Source of the DNA: Lineus longissimus
Taxonomy: Eukaryota; Nemertea; Pilidiophora; Heteronemertea; Lineidae
Length of the DNA stretch: 64,000 nucleotides
Assembly (NCBI RefSeq): GCF_910592395.1
Contig: NC_088318.1
Coordinates: 11,842,349 to 11,906,348, forward strand
Direction: 5' to 3'
Shown: positions 1-10,648 of the stretch, one piece after another
Layout: each line of letters begins with the position of its first letter
How positions within the stretch are numbered: the stretch's first letter is position 1
Notes under the pieces: generated by a model
The model's database searches: none
Seen by the model: the letters and a program-made list of their open reading frames with translations, nothing else
Told to the model about the DNA's origin: nothing
Program-made: the position numbers and the translations under genes

Positions 1-1
1 A

Positions 2-460
2 TCCACAAAGTTCTCCGACAAGAAGTCATGTTCTCATGGCGGTCATAAATGGTTTGGTTTCGATACATCTGGACATGCTTTTCTACTCATTCACTGCTTG
101 CTAATAATCTCTGAGGAAGCGAAATCTTTTCAAAATTGGGACAAAATTCCAGTGGCGATAGAGGAGGAGACGGATCGGCCACGCCTGACGGAGATGCAAT
201 TATCATCGGCGCAGATATCATATGACGACTTATCGATTTACGTGAAGTGGTCAGTCGTTTCCCTTACTATTCTTACTGCATTGTGGGACATCATGCTACT
301 CGGAACTATCATGTATTATCATTCTATGCCTCAAAAACTACTCGGAGCGTGCTTTGCGATATTGACTTGGTTTGTGACGTACCAGTTCTGGTACACAATA
401 CCAGGATGGTCACCAGGACTTCCAGGCCAAGGACTCCTGAGATATCACTACATCAAGTGA
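2..460 (+). CDS. FITM2: FIT family protein (FITM2-like), 3'-terminal exon, partial
   Basis: The frame is open from base 2 to the TGA at 458-460, giving the last ~152 residues; upstream exons lie outside the window. FIT proteins are multi-pass ER membrane proteins related to lipid phosphate phosphatases. They act as acyl-CoA diphosphatases and promote lipid-droplet budding. The translation contains GHKWFGFDTSGHAFLL, the diagnostic block with the first catalytic His (SGH), then two hydrophobic segments, and the second catalytic His in the IMYYHSMPQK block. It ends with a WSPGLPGQGLL motif typical of FIT C-termini. No frameshift is seen. FITM1 versus FITM2 cannot be separated from this part; invertebrates usually have a single FIT gene, so the symbol is by family. 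Family membership is very likely. Confidence 0.88.
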   Translation, partial: STKFSDKKSCSHGGHKWFGFDTSGHAFLLIHCLLIISEEAKSFQNWDKIPVAIEEETDRPRLTEMQLSSAQISYDDLSIYVKWSVVSLTILTALWDIMLLGTIMYYHSMPQKLLGACFAILTWFVTYQFWYTIPGWSPGLPGQGLLRYHYIK

Positions 461-2430
461 ATAGCAACACTGCTAAGTTAGGTGGGTATTTAATGGCGAG
501 GACCAATAAGATTGACCTGTTGACAGGTCTGTCCTCATGATTGTCGAAGATAGAAAACCTAGGAGACAATGCTCAATTTGTATTGGTGAGAATGTCTGCG
601 GAGAGGCCCAGTCCAATTAAACCACCTAATACTTTTCGAACATAGGCTGCCGAAATCGGTAAAACATGGGAAGTCGAGATTGAATCTAAAGTATGAGATA
701 TATGTTCATGTGGTCGGATGCTGAAGAGAGATGGTGAGCTTTTGTAAGAACTTGAGCACTCACAAGAGAGAACTTGTTTCTGTATTCCTAATCCTATGAT
801 AATTTCGTATGAGCCCTGAATCCTTGCTTATTTCAGTAGCATGAATTTTTTTATCTTATTCTTGTATTTTCTCTGTCATTTCAGTTGCTGCAAGTTCATG
901 CTGACTGCGAGCTGATGATGCTGATGATAAAGTCTTGTTGGAGCCATTGCTGCAAGATTTCCTAGGATTTTTAAAAAATTTCATCCTTGGAGGTTGTAAA
1001 TCTACTTTGTAATGATGAGACAAGTAATTTAATGTCTGTACCATAGGGTTTTGAAATGAATGTAATGTCCAATCAACAGGTAACAAAGGGTTGTGAAATA
1101 AATATCCTTTGAGATTCTGACAATAAATTCTGACAGGTGTGAATACGGCGGGTTAGTGATTTAAAGTACTTAGAGCCAGAATACACTCATTGAAATTACC
1201 GGAAAGCATTGTCCCCTATAGACAACTTTGTGTAACTCAATCTGCCTCATGCCTATATAAGCCCTTTGATGATGTGTATCTAACTTACTATTGATGTTTG
1301 AATTAAGTGTGATACTGTTTTTCTAATCATTGATGTTGTCATGCATGGATTTTCTGCATGATTTTCTGCTTAAATTGTTGTACTCAATTATTGAACAAAT
1401 TTTAGGACCCAATCTCGGTGAATTATAAAGGGTAGATATTTAACGGTGCCAGTTCCCTGTTGTCAGTAGACTCCTGAGCATCCTGATCGCCCTTCCTCGA
1501 CATGCTGAGGCCGGGTGACAGGATGAGGCCGGTCCACTGTGTCTGGAGTGTTTGGCTGTGGGACCCAGAGTAGGGAAATACTGACTCTTGGTGGGTGAAG
1601 GTGTACACTCCTTGCATTTAGTCAATTTTAGTCATTTAATCTAATCATGCGAGCAATTTTTAGTCAAAACTTTGGCTTACAGAGAGTTTCGTCCTTGAAG
1701 AAAATATTTCAGTGGGATATTCCATTGTACTGCTCTTTCAGAACCTGTTATACTCATTTGGTTGTGTTTTTGTGATGAAAGGCTTTTAATTTCATTTGTT
1801 GTACTTACCTGGTTGTTGCCTATCGAAATTGTAGTAATTATAGTGTAGTTCATGGGATTGTTGTTATCTGTAACATTTGGAAATAAATATTTTATTGACT
1901 ACCATACTTTCTGAGAAAAAATCTGCTTTTTTCTCCCTTTGTTTTGTTACAGTGCATCTCAGACACTCTGCATCTCAGACAAAGTCATAGTGACAAATAC
2001 CTATGAATATTTCAAGGTGGAACTGATGTTTCAGAAATTCTCAAAACCATCAGTTTAATCCCCCTCTTCAGATCATTTTCAAGTAGTTACATCCATGACA
2101 CATCCTCAACCTATTCCACAGCCAAGGACAACCTTGGACTAACCTCCTAGCATATAGGCACTTGGGACCATTGTCTAAAGTCACAACAGGACTGGACTCA
2201 ACCTGGTCACTAAGACCACAAGAATGCACCAACCACGTGTTGGGGACAAATATTCCAACCATGGACAGATGAAGACAAAACATTGCAAATAATGGTAGCA
2301 CTGTCTCAAGACTGAGCTATCCTCAACCTTCTCACTAAAACAGTAAGTGGTCACCATGGATGTGCTGGGGACAAGTATTCTCAAGTCACAACCACGAACA
2401 ATAAAAGACAGAACTTCCCAAATATCAAGA
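461..2430. other. FITM2 3'UTR and intergenic DNA, no gene seen
   Basis: This stretch follows the FITM2 stop. Candidate polyadenylation signals AATAAA occur at 1097-1102 and 1882-1887 on the + strand. The short open frames here have no recognisable protein features. From about 2.0 kb the sequence begins to resemble the satellite that follows. Confidence 0.5.
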
Positions 2431-2439
2431 CGCCAGAAC

Positions 2440-3120
2440 CACTGTAACTTATGAAGTCACAGCAGCGGGCTGGCTAGTACTATTGTATTCAGTTACAACC
2501 ATGGACTAGTCAAAACAACTTCGAACTGTGAGATAGTTGGTACTATTGTATCAGATCACAACGACAGTTGGGAGTAGTTGTTGGCGTGTCCATTGAATCG
2601 ACACACCAAAAACTACTCCCAACTGTTAGATAGCTGCTATCATTGTAACAAATCACAACCATGGAGTAGCCAAAACCACGACTGACTGAGATAGCTGGTG
2701 CTACTGTCACAGGTCACACACAACCATGGAGTAGCCAAAACTAGTCCCAAGGCAAGATAGCTGGTACCATGAACAAGCCAAAAACTACTCCTAACAGCTG
2801 GCACTGTTGTATGAAGTCCCAACAATGGAAGGTCCAAAACTACCATACTATACTGAGTCACAACCATGGACAAGCCAAAACTACTTCCAGCTGTAAGAGA
2901 CCTGATACAGCTGTATCAAGTCACAACCATGGACAAGCAAAAAAACCTGTTTCAACTGAAGAAAGCTAGACTGTTGTATTAAGTTACAACCATCGAATAT
3001 GACACAGCTGGTACTATTGTATCAAGTCACAACCATTGTCTAGCCGAAACTTCTTCAAACTGCAGTCAGCTGCCAGTCAGCTGGTACTATTGTATCTAGT
3101 CACATCCATGGACTAACCAA
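2440..3120. repeat. Degenerate ~64-70 bp satellite
   Basis: A motif of the form CAAGTCACAACCATGGAC followed by AGCCAAAACTACTTCCAACT and a GATAGCTGGTACTATTGTAT segment recurs many times. CCATGG anchors often lie about 64-70 bp apart, with substitutions and small indels between copies. Nothing coding is supported, and short open frames on either strand are repeat artefacts. Confidence 0.8.
2565..2625. repeat. Near-perfect 61-nt hairpin
   Basis: The left arm 2565-2590 and right arm 2600-2625 are 26 nt each and pair with two mismatches around a 9-nt loop. The arms begin and end with CAGTTGGGAGTAGT and its complement. It sits inside the satellite, so an inverted unit junction is the simplest reading; a small-RNA precursor is an alternative. 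Confidence 0.75.
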
Positions 3121-3998
3121 AACCACTTGCAACTGTAAGATAGCTATACTACTGTTGTATCGAGTCACATCCATGGATTACTACTTCCAACTATAAGATT
3201 GTAAGAACGAAGACCTGATGTCTTTGCCACATTCTTGGGGTCAGATGGTTCAACCATGTAAGGACCACTGACATTAGTCGAAGAACTAACCAACCGGCAG
3301 CATCCCTCTTCTTAAAAGTGAGATGTCTCCACTTGTACTGTAAGACAGCTGGCAAAATTGTATTGAGTCTCATCCATGGCCTTGCCAAAACTACTTTCAA
3401 CTGCAGACAGTTAGTACTATTGTATCTAGTCACATCCATGGACTAGCCAAAACTACATGCAACTGTAAGATAGCTATACTACTGTTGTATCGAGTCACAT
3501 CCATGGATTACTATTTCCAACTCTAAGATTGTAAGAACGAAGAGCTGATGTCTTTGCCACATTCTTGGGGTCAGATGGTTCAACCATGTAAGGACCACTG
3601 ACATTAGTCGAAGAACTAACCAACCGGCAGCATCCCTCTTCTTAAAAGTGAGATGTCTCCACTTGTACTGTAAGACAGCTGGTAAAATTGTATTGAGTCT
3701 CATCCATGGCCTTGTCAAAACTACTTTCAACTGCAGACAGTTAGTACTATTGTATCGAGTCACATCCATGGACGAGCCGAAACTACTTGCAACTGTAAGA
3801 TAGCTATACTACTGTTGTATCGAGTCACATCCATGGATTACTACTTCCAACTATAAGATTGTAAGAACGAAGACCTGACGTCTTTGCCACATTCTTGGGG
3901 TCAGATGGTTCAACCATTTAAGGACCACTGACATTAGTCGAAGAACTAACCAACCGGCAGCATCCCTCTTCTTAAAAGTGAGATGTCTCCACTTGTAT
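3121..3998. repeat. 330-bp higher-order repeat (about 2.6 copies)
   Basis: The segment running from AACTGTAAGATAGCTATACT through a CCATGGATTACTA block, a GTAAGAACGAAGA block and AGATGTCTCCACTTGTA recurs with CCATGG anchors at 3171, 3501 and 3831, exactly 330 bp apart. The copies are nearly identical over long stretches, so the amplification is young relative to the surrounding satellite. Each unit combines satellite monomers with a piece of LINE reverse transcriptase (see the next entry). Confidence 0.88.
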
Positions 3999-4220
3999 GG
4001 ACATGTTCTCCCTATGGAAGGAGACTGACTCCCCAAGAAACTGCTAAACTGGCACCCGGAACAAGTTGATGGCAAGAAAAGGGGTAGGATGCATGTCAGA
4101 TGTCTTGACACAGTGAAGCGAGATTGTGCGGCAGCTGGTCTTGGTGAAGACTTGTTGGAAGCTGCCAATGACAGAAGTCAAATGGCAAAGGTCCTCGTAG
4201 TTGTGATGGCTGAAACCATC
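3939..4220 (+). pseudogene. Non-LTR retrotransposon (LINE) RT C-terminal relic
   Basis: Frame 3 on + reads RRTNQPAASLFLKVRCLHLY then GHVLPMEGD, a stop, then LPKKLLNWHPEQVDGKKRGR, a RCLDTVKRD block and ANDRSQMAKV. This matches the familiar C-terminal region of invertebrate LINE reverse transcriptases, which follow the pattern TNQPPLS, RRL.FFGH..RM, RGRP...W...V..DL, A.DR..W. An in-frame stop at about 4026 and the missing 5' part show it is dead. It is the complete form of the fragment that the 330-bp unit carries in truncated form. Confidence 0.75.
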
Positions 4221-4553
4221 ATGTGGTACAAAAGAAAGAAGGCTGTAAGACAGCTGGTACTATTATATAGAGTCACAACCTTGGCTGAGCCAAAAGTTCT
4301 TCCAACTGCACACAGCTGGTACTATTGTACTGAGTCACATCCATGGACAAGCCAAACGTACTCCAAATTAAGGTTCAGCTGCCACTTCATCCCAAACCTC
4401 GGCTGCCGCCTTGGTTCTGGCCTACATTTCAGCTACAGCCTTGCAGTGTTTGGCAAGACAACTAATACGGCCAGTGTGGTGACAATTCCTTAAGCTCCTA
4501 GCAATTTCAAGGACTGTCTACAAATCACAAAAATCCTTTAAAATTAATGTTTC

Positions 4554-4559
4554 TTTATT
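4554..4559 (-). terminator. Candidate CHMP1A polyadenylation signal
   Basis: TTTATT on + is AATAAA on the minus strand. It lies about 590 bases beyond the CHMP1A stop codon, giving a plausible 3'UTR of 4540-5148. Confidence 0.5.
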
Positions 4560-5148
4560 ACCTTAAAAGTATGATAGATAAGCGTAGAAACATAGTACAT
4601 CAATCAACAATAATATACAAGTACAGCACATGTCTGTACATATATATATACAGAATGACAGCCAGGACAAGAGATTTACATTGTTTTCAATGGATGATGG
4701 AGGTGGTTTTAAATTACCTATTTTTTACCATCTTAACTGTCCCATTGACTACCTCATTCACAACTTCTGATGTGTAATCAAAAAGAACTGTGCTGAAACT
4801 TCATACTTTAAGGTTAAAACTTCTGCTAGCGCAAGTCTATCCTGAGCAGAATTTCTGAGGGCTAACATCCATTCGTCTGACCTCCTACAGGTGAATCTGG
4901 GACTGAAAGGTCACTTTAACTCTCAAAATCCCTAAGCAGACACATGGGAGACATATACATGTAGCATTTTCTCCAGGCAATATGTAAGTTACATACAGTC
5001 ATTTGAGTTAACTTGATGAAACTCCATGGATGATGCAGAATCCTGCAGTATGTAACAAATTATGTACAAAGTCTATTCATTCCTCCTGCAAGAATCAAGT
5101 AACATATGTACAAAGTCTCTTCCTCTTGCTAGAATCAACATCATAAGA

Positions 5149-8100
5149 TCAGTTCCGTAATGCAGCCAATCTGAAAGATATCATGAAGAAATGTACAGGT
5201 GGCCATCATGTCGAATACCTGGTAGAAAATGCGACAATGTGCACATTGCTTGTGTACATTTGTGTTTACATCTGAGCATCAAGTTACGAGGACTCAAACT
5301 TGGGCCAAGTGACGAGGTAGCCAGCATTTTTAATCACTGGGCTATGCGACTCCTCAGTACCGTACATGTATTTCAAACTTAACTTAGTCTCCCATTTGGC
5401 TGCTTCAAAATTACTCAGAACTTGTCTCATACCAGTGTTGGTTGGTGCCAATTATGGACAGTGACTCGACACTTGTCAGAATATTCCGAACAACTCACCT
5501 TCTTGATAACTGGTCTTCTTGTTTATCTGATACGGACGCTGTAGGTTCGGCTGATCGTATCGAAGCGCCAGGGTTCAAATCTTTCAACTGATCCATAACC
5601 TCAAGGCCGTTCTCTTCTGCTACTTGCTGGATGAGGGCTTCAACCTGGTCCTGAGGTGTCGACAATGTCGTGGCACTGCTCAGTGTGTCATCCATAGTCT
5701 GGAATTCACAGTAATGTATTGATATCATATTTGCCCACGGCGACATAAACTAGCGGCCAAGGTGTGGGATAATTCCAATATCTCATATCATCAAATCAAT
5801 ATCAGGCACAGCCATATTGTTTGTGACCTTTGGCTCGTTGTTTGTGAGATTATAAGCCCAGTGCCCTAACCACTAATGGCACTATGCAACTGGTCTCCCC
5901 ACTCATAAGATCAAATGTTGAAGGTGTGCTGGTAGTTCGCGAGTTGAAAGACCAATGGAACTGAATCAACAATCAACTTACCGCTGTCCTGACATCAAGG
6001 TCTTCAAACTGGGACTCAAACTTAGACATTATTTTGGACACTTTTTCTAAATCCATCGATGCCATAACTTTGTCTAAATCTTTGGTTAATCTGCCAATGT
6101 CTTTGGTGAGCTGAAAATAGGAATACCACAAAGTTACCAAGTGTGAATGACTGTCCCAAAACAAAACCAAAATAGAGAAAATAGATGAGAATATATACAT
6201 GTAGTTATTCCAATCCCAGCGTGGTTCTTCTTCTTGAGTAAACAGAAGGCTGTAGATGCATGCTTAAAGGGTTATGCCCTTCATAATTACTGTTGGTCCA
6301 GGAACCATTGAACAGAAGCCGAAATATCTTGCAAAAAGCCCCTCAGGCTCTTTTGTCAAAATCTGGTACCTCGTCCCAGTTAAGATGCTGTAGTATTGCT
6401 TCCAAATTCTTAGTCTTTATTGTGTCACTTACCCCCTTCATAGTAAGAGCTGTCTGAACCCTAGACTGAACAGCGTCTACTCGTGCACTTAGCCGGAGGT
6501 AGTTCAAGCTCTCATTTTTTTTACGGATGGCATTTTCTGCATATATTCTGGCTCCTTCAATGTTCTTTTGCTGGATAGCCTGAAAAGAAATACACATATT
6601 GGATCAATATCAAAGAAATGAATATATATTGCAATATTTAGCATTTCATTTGGCATGAAGTTCTAATAACTCAACTGGAAGCAATCTGAAATTCGACAGC
6701 AACTTCAAAAGAAAAACTTTACAGCAACTATATAGAAATCTTTAAATCAAAACACGGTTTCTGAACAAATAAAATGAAAAAAAATGAAAATGACAGCATG
6801 ACTCTTGTCTTCCTTTTGTCTGTTTTTTGAAAAATGATCAAAGATGACGGAGAAATTCTTTACCATACCTTTCTGACCTTTGCTTGCTGTTTTTTTTCCT
6901 CTTTCTCAGCTTTACTGGACAAACGGTCCAACTGTTTGGCAGTGAACTGAAATGGACAGAGAAAAGTGAGCTCAATAAAGACATAATGACATCAATTCGA
7001 AATACATCACAGTCTCAAAAGTGAGCTCAATAATCTTAGCCGCTAAATGCAATTTCAGGCCCACTATCTAGTGCTTAGCTTTACCAGTATATGGAATCAA
7101 GTAAAAGTTTATTCGTCAAACTTTACTTACCCTCAATTGAAAAAGTGTGTCTGTAACAAAAAAGATTGATAGTGTGAAACCTTTTTTGGGCCCTGATCAG
7201 GGATTGTAAATTCGCTCAGACAGAATTGCGGTCGTTTCGCTACACGACCATTTCGCTACATGCCAGTTCGCTACATGTTCGGTCGTTTCGCTACATAGGC
7301 CTATGGTTATTTCATGGTATGAATAAAATCTTTTTTTACCTTTTTATTGGGTCATTGCAGTATCAAAAGTCTTTGATACACTTTGTAACAGAGCCCATAA
7401 CAGAGGCAGCTCCCAGTATGCTCACTACAGCTCAGTTGGATTGGTTTTGGGTCAGTCCATGGACAATGGCAATTAGGAGTCAGAGGTGCGATGACACTAA
7501 GTGGTGATGATATCGTCAGTTTAATTGTAGTGTTCTATTTATTTCCTAATTGCATCACCACACTGTCGCCATTTCTATCACCACTATCACCATACTCTTG
7601 TCATGGTCCCTATACTGATCCAAATTCCGACGACGCTCTCTGCTTTGCACTACCAATATTATTTCACATGTCATGATATTAGACATAGGCTACGAAAGAA
7701 TTTGGTCCTAAAATGGATGACCAATAAAAAGGTAAAAAAAGATTTTATTCATACCATGAAATAACCATAGGCCTATGTAGCGAAACGACCGAACATGTAG
7801 CGAAACGACCGAACTATGTAGCGAACTGGCATGTAGCCAAATGGTCGTGTAGCGAAACGACCGGATACCGTTCAGACAAGACAACTATTCCTTAGTGAGT
7901 AGAATGGTGAGTAGGCTTTTTAAATGGAGCGACTTGACAATTCACTGCCATTTGCCTAAAAAAAGTCTTTAGCCTCGGTGGTTGAGTCAAGGAATAAAAG
8001 GCAATTCTAATGAGAGTAAGAACTGGCAGTGAATTCTTCAGTCATGAAACTCGATCAACTGATTGATGAATCACTCGATCATCACAAGACCCCTCCATAC

Positions 8101-8274
8101 TCATACTGTCTGTAGTGTAGTAAGCAGGTAGGTAGTACTCGTAGTAGATCAAGAAAAAAAATCATTTAGCATTTTCTTCATCTTAAAGATCGAAACATAT
8201 CAATAATCGTAAGTAATATTGTTCTATACGCCATGATAGTTATTTAGAAACTGTAAAATAAACTAACCATCCAT
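5149..8274 (-). CDS. CHMP1A: Charged multivesicular body protein 1a (ESCRT-III)
   Basis: Seven coding exons on the minus strand join in phase to a 200-aa protein: 8268-8274, 7131-7150, 6869-6946, 6433-6579, 5982-6110, 5499-5698, 5149-5170. The N-terminus is [18 protein letters not shown], close to vertebrate CHMP1A MDDTLFQLKFTAKQLEKL, rather than the CHMP1B start MEKHLFNLK. The middle contains [20 protein letters not shown] and [28 protein letters not shown] and EDQLSRRLAALRN follow. The last is an MIM1 motif (D..L..RL..LR) for the VPS4 MIT domain. ESCRT-III subunits drive membrane scission in multivesicular body formation, cytokinesis and nuclear envelope repair. Exon 1 carries only 7 coding bases (ATGGATG, then GTTAGT) and exon 2 only 20. 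All donors are GT and all acceptors AG. Length fits the family (about 196 aa). Confidence 0.95.
5290..5357 (-). repeat. tRNA-derived SINE head in CHMP1A intron 6
   Basis: On the minus strand the sequence reads GCATAGCCCAGTGATTAAAA, then about 30 bases, then CAAGTTTGAGTCCTCG. These resemble Pol III box A (TRGCNNAGTGG) and box B (GGTTCGANTCC) at tRNA spacing. The predicted cloverleaf is not intact, so a SINE is more likely than a tRNA gene. Confidence 0.55.
5828..5893 (-). repeat. tRNA-like SINE relic in CHMP1A intron 5
   Basis: Minus-strand GTGCCATTAGTGGTTAGGGC resembles box A of a tRNA-derived SINE and is followed by an anticodon-arm-like CTGGGCTTATAATC. The box B region (CAAAGGTCACAAAC) is degraded. 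Confidence 0.4.
7230..7862. mobile_element. Foldback/MITE-type element with ~130-bp inverted termini
   Basis: The left terminus 7230-7355 (GGTCGTTTCGCTACACGACC, several CGCTACAT repeats, then TAGGCCTATGGTTATTTCAT and AAAAAGGTAAA-type T/A runs) is repeated in inverted orientation at about 7728-7862. The core of about 370 bp has no transposase. Short GGTCGTTTCGCTACA subrepeats inside each arm are typical of foldback elements. It lies within CHMP1A intron 1. Flanks contain TCAGACA on both sides (7216-7222 and 7871-7877), which may be a target-site trace. Confidence 0.85.
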
Positions 8275-8420
8275 CCTATAGTGCCTAAGATATCAATTTT
8301 ATTCGAGAAAATCAGATAATAAAAACAGATATGAAATGGGAAATACCCGGAAGTGACGTCATTTGTTATATTTGGAAGGAATTTCCAATCCGTCTGTCTT
8401 CACCCCTGTTGTTTTTCACT
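8275..8420 (-). promoter_or_regulatory. CHMP1A promoter with ETS-CRE composite site
   Basis: The CHMP1A ATG ends at 8274. About 75 bases upstream, 8347-8361 reads CCGGAAGTGACGTCA, an ETS site fused to a full CRE palindrome (TGACGTCA at 8354-8361). This composite is a known promoter-proximal element of housekeeping genes. No TATA box is evident. The transcription start itself is inferred. Confidence 0.55.
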
Positions 8421-9112
8421 GCTCCTGTTGGTGTTAGTTATCTGTTAGTGTCAGGGCAGATTAATGCTAATAATGGTATTAAAGATACATTATGTTTGAT
8501 GGTGTAAACTTGAAAATAATTCAGATTGATTTATTGGCATAAAGTTTAATGTCATAGGGTGACATTAAGTGGAGTGTCACAACCTGTCGCACACAAGGAC
8601 ACATCCAGTGGAGGGCTACTATACGTATCCTGTATATCAGAGACAATATCACAACCAACAAAGACAGCTTGGAGACAATTATGTACCTGTAAGCCAGTTT
8701 GTTGCCGGATAAAATTTCTACTGGCAACAAACTAACAGTCTAGCATTCTGCAAGCTGTCTTTCTTTTGAATACATTGCAGCAAAAAGGCACCTGGGCAAT
8801 GGCGTCCTTTGTGTTTCTGCCGACTTGTATCCGATGATGGTAAGCCAGCATGCAAAAATGTAAAAGATAAGAATTTTTGATAATACTCACAACTTTTTAA
8901 TACAATTAAGATAGTGAAAGTCGTAAATTCATATGTGGTTAACTTTCCATTTTAGCATTACATTTAGCCTTAGAAAAATGGATAGGTTACCACTATATAA
9001 AAGTAATATATAATATATATATAAATATTTTTGTACAAGTTATTACAATATGATATTATTTATGACAATACCAATTCCCTAAAATAATACCAACTTAATA
9101 AACTACATACTT

Positions 9113-9295
9113 CAGAACCTCTCTAAGCGAACACCCCTAGCAGGACATCCTCTCTGAAAATGATGCTAGGTTCTAATTAGAAATTGGTCATTTCCATTCA
9201 ATTTGATCTGTTGTGTCTTAATCTGGAAACCTCACTATTAAGATCAGTATTTGTCAGTCCCAAGGGTATCCTTATTAGAGCTAGAGGTTTTACTG
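9113..9295. mobile_element. MITE, copy 1 (AACCTCTCTAAGCGAACACC family)
   Basis: The left end CAGAACCTCTCTAAGCGAAC and right end CTAGAGGTTTTACTG are approximate inverted repeats. A shared inner block TTTGTCAGTCCCAAGG also occurs in the second copy at 32840-33006. There is no coding capacity, as expected for a non-autonomous DNA transposon. Confidence 0.6.
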
Positions 9296-9496
9296 ATGCA
9301 TATATTGGCACTTTTCACCGTCTCTAGATTGTTACACAACATTTTAAACCTCAGATACTTTATACCCAATACCAAAACAGGTGTCACTAGAAAGTTAAGA
9401 AATTTAAAGTCGACTGGGCTATTCCCAGAGCTGCAAACGTCTCTTACGACCAGGGCTTATCGCAGTTTCCATTGCAATTCCGCCTTGGGAGTCTTT

Positions 9497-9672
9497 ACTC
9501 CCACTGAATAGGATACTTCTCAGGCAAGCCTGGTACCCATTTACTCCTGGGTGGTGAGAAGCAGCACCCAAGGACACAAAGATGAAACAGTGCTGATCTG
9601 TCTAAGTGTCGAAACCAATGTCCTCCTGGTATAAAACAGCCCGGCGCTCTAACCACTCTGCTACTGATTGGG
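9497..9672 (-). repeat. tRNA-derived SINE
   Basis: On the minus strand TAGCAGAGTGGTTAGAGCGC (box A) is followed at tRNA spacing by CATTGGTTTCGACAC (box B). A tRNA-unrelated body follows, with the segments TGTCCTTGGGTGCTG and CCACCCAGGAGTAAATGGGT. This box A/B plus body layout is that of a SINE. Boundaries are approximate. Confidence 0.65.
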
Positions 9673-9895
9673 AAAACACCATGACTATTTGTATTTGGGA
9701 GAGTTGATAAGATGCGACAAGACCGATCCACACACTCTTTCACAATTTTGATTAAGATTGAAAGCAATATTTTTACGATAACTTTGTATGCCAGTCCAAG
9801 GGACTGTACCATAAACATCAATTTGTTTCACAAATCCTATATGTAGTACATATGAAGGGGGTAAAGAACTTGTTAGGATTGTGTTTGCCTAATAT

Positions 9896-10648
9896 TCACA
9901 GTTTTGGAGAAAACAACTTGAGGACTTGTCTGATATAATGTTTGTCCCATTTCTGAGGGTCCTGAGGTTTCAGCGTCTCTTTCATCTGAAACTTGAAGTC
10001 AGTCTCCTTCTGGTAGATGGCCACAGCAGTCTTAACAAGCAAACGTGCAGTCATGCCCCATGTTATGAAATATCGTTCATCAACTTCGTCCGTAAAGATG
10101 TGAATATGAAATTTATTTCCAGTGTCCTTATTTATGTTATGCATGAGTATGAAGCCATCCTTTCGTAGGAAGCGGGACAGTGGCAAGTAAAATACATCCT
10201 CAACTTCATCAGGGTTTGGAGACGGTTTGAAGCTGTTGGAATTCAGAATAGCAACGACTGGCGTAACCAAGAAATGATGAATCATATTGATAATAGGCAA
10301 CATTTCACCAATGACAGTCACTTCATTTGGATGAAGGCCAATCTCTTCATGAGCTTCCCGGAGTGCCGTGTCGACAATTGTGTGATCAGAGTCTTCCATA
10401 AAACCGCCAGGAAGGCACGTCTCTCCTTTATGAAGACCAACATACTGGGATCTTTTAGTCAATAAAACGTAGACATCGTCCTCTCTAAGGATGAGGAGAA
10501 TGAGGACAGCCGCTTGAGATTTGCCTTTCCGACGACCTGGCATTTTTGACAGAACAGACCTTATTGACTCAAGTGTCTTATTGTAACGCTCAGATTCCTC
10601 CTGCAGTGGCAGAATTCTATCTTTTATAGTGGCTAACGGAAATGCCAT
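9896..10648 (-). CDS. NUDT7: Peroxisomal CoA diphosphatase, Nudix family
   Basis: A single uninterrupted exon encodes 250 aa. Residues ~80-95 read LLTKRSQYVGLHKGETCLPG, the NuCoA signature seen in CoA-hydrolysing Nudix proteins. It runs straight into the Nudix box, which keeps GG, then ALREAHEEIGL (REUXEEXGU), with Asp in place of the first Glu as I recall for NUDT7. The enzyme cleaves CoA or acyl-CoA to 3',5'-ADP and (acyl-)phosphopantetheine, regulating peroxisomal CoA. The C-terminus is SPKL; PKL is a weak variant of the PTS1 peroxisome signal (mammalian NUDT7 ends SRL/SKL-like). The ATG at 10646-10648 gives the family length. NUDT8 is the alternative assignment. The gene is divergent from NFAT5 across a short shared promoter interval. 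Confidence 0.92.
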   Translation of the reverse strand: MAFPLATIKDRILPLQEESERYNKTLESIRSVLSKMPGRRKGKSQAAVLILLILREDDVYVLLTKRSQYVGLHKGETCLPGGFMEDSDHTIVDTALREAHEEIGLHPNEVTVIGEMLPIINMIHHFLVTPVVAILNSNSFKPSPNPDEVEDVFYLPLSRFLRKDGFILMHNINKDTGNKFHIHIFTDEVDERYFITWGMTARLLVKTAVAIYQKETDFKFQMKETLKPQDPQKWDKHYIRQVLKLFSPKL

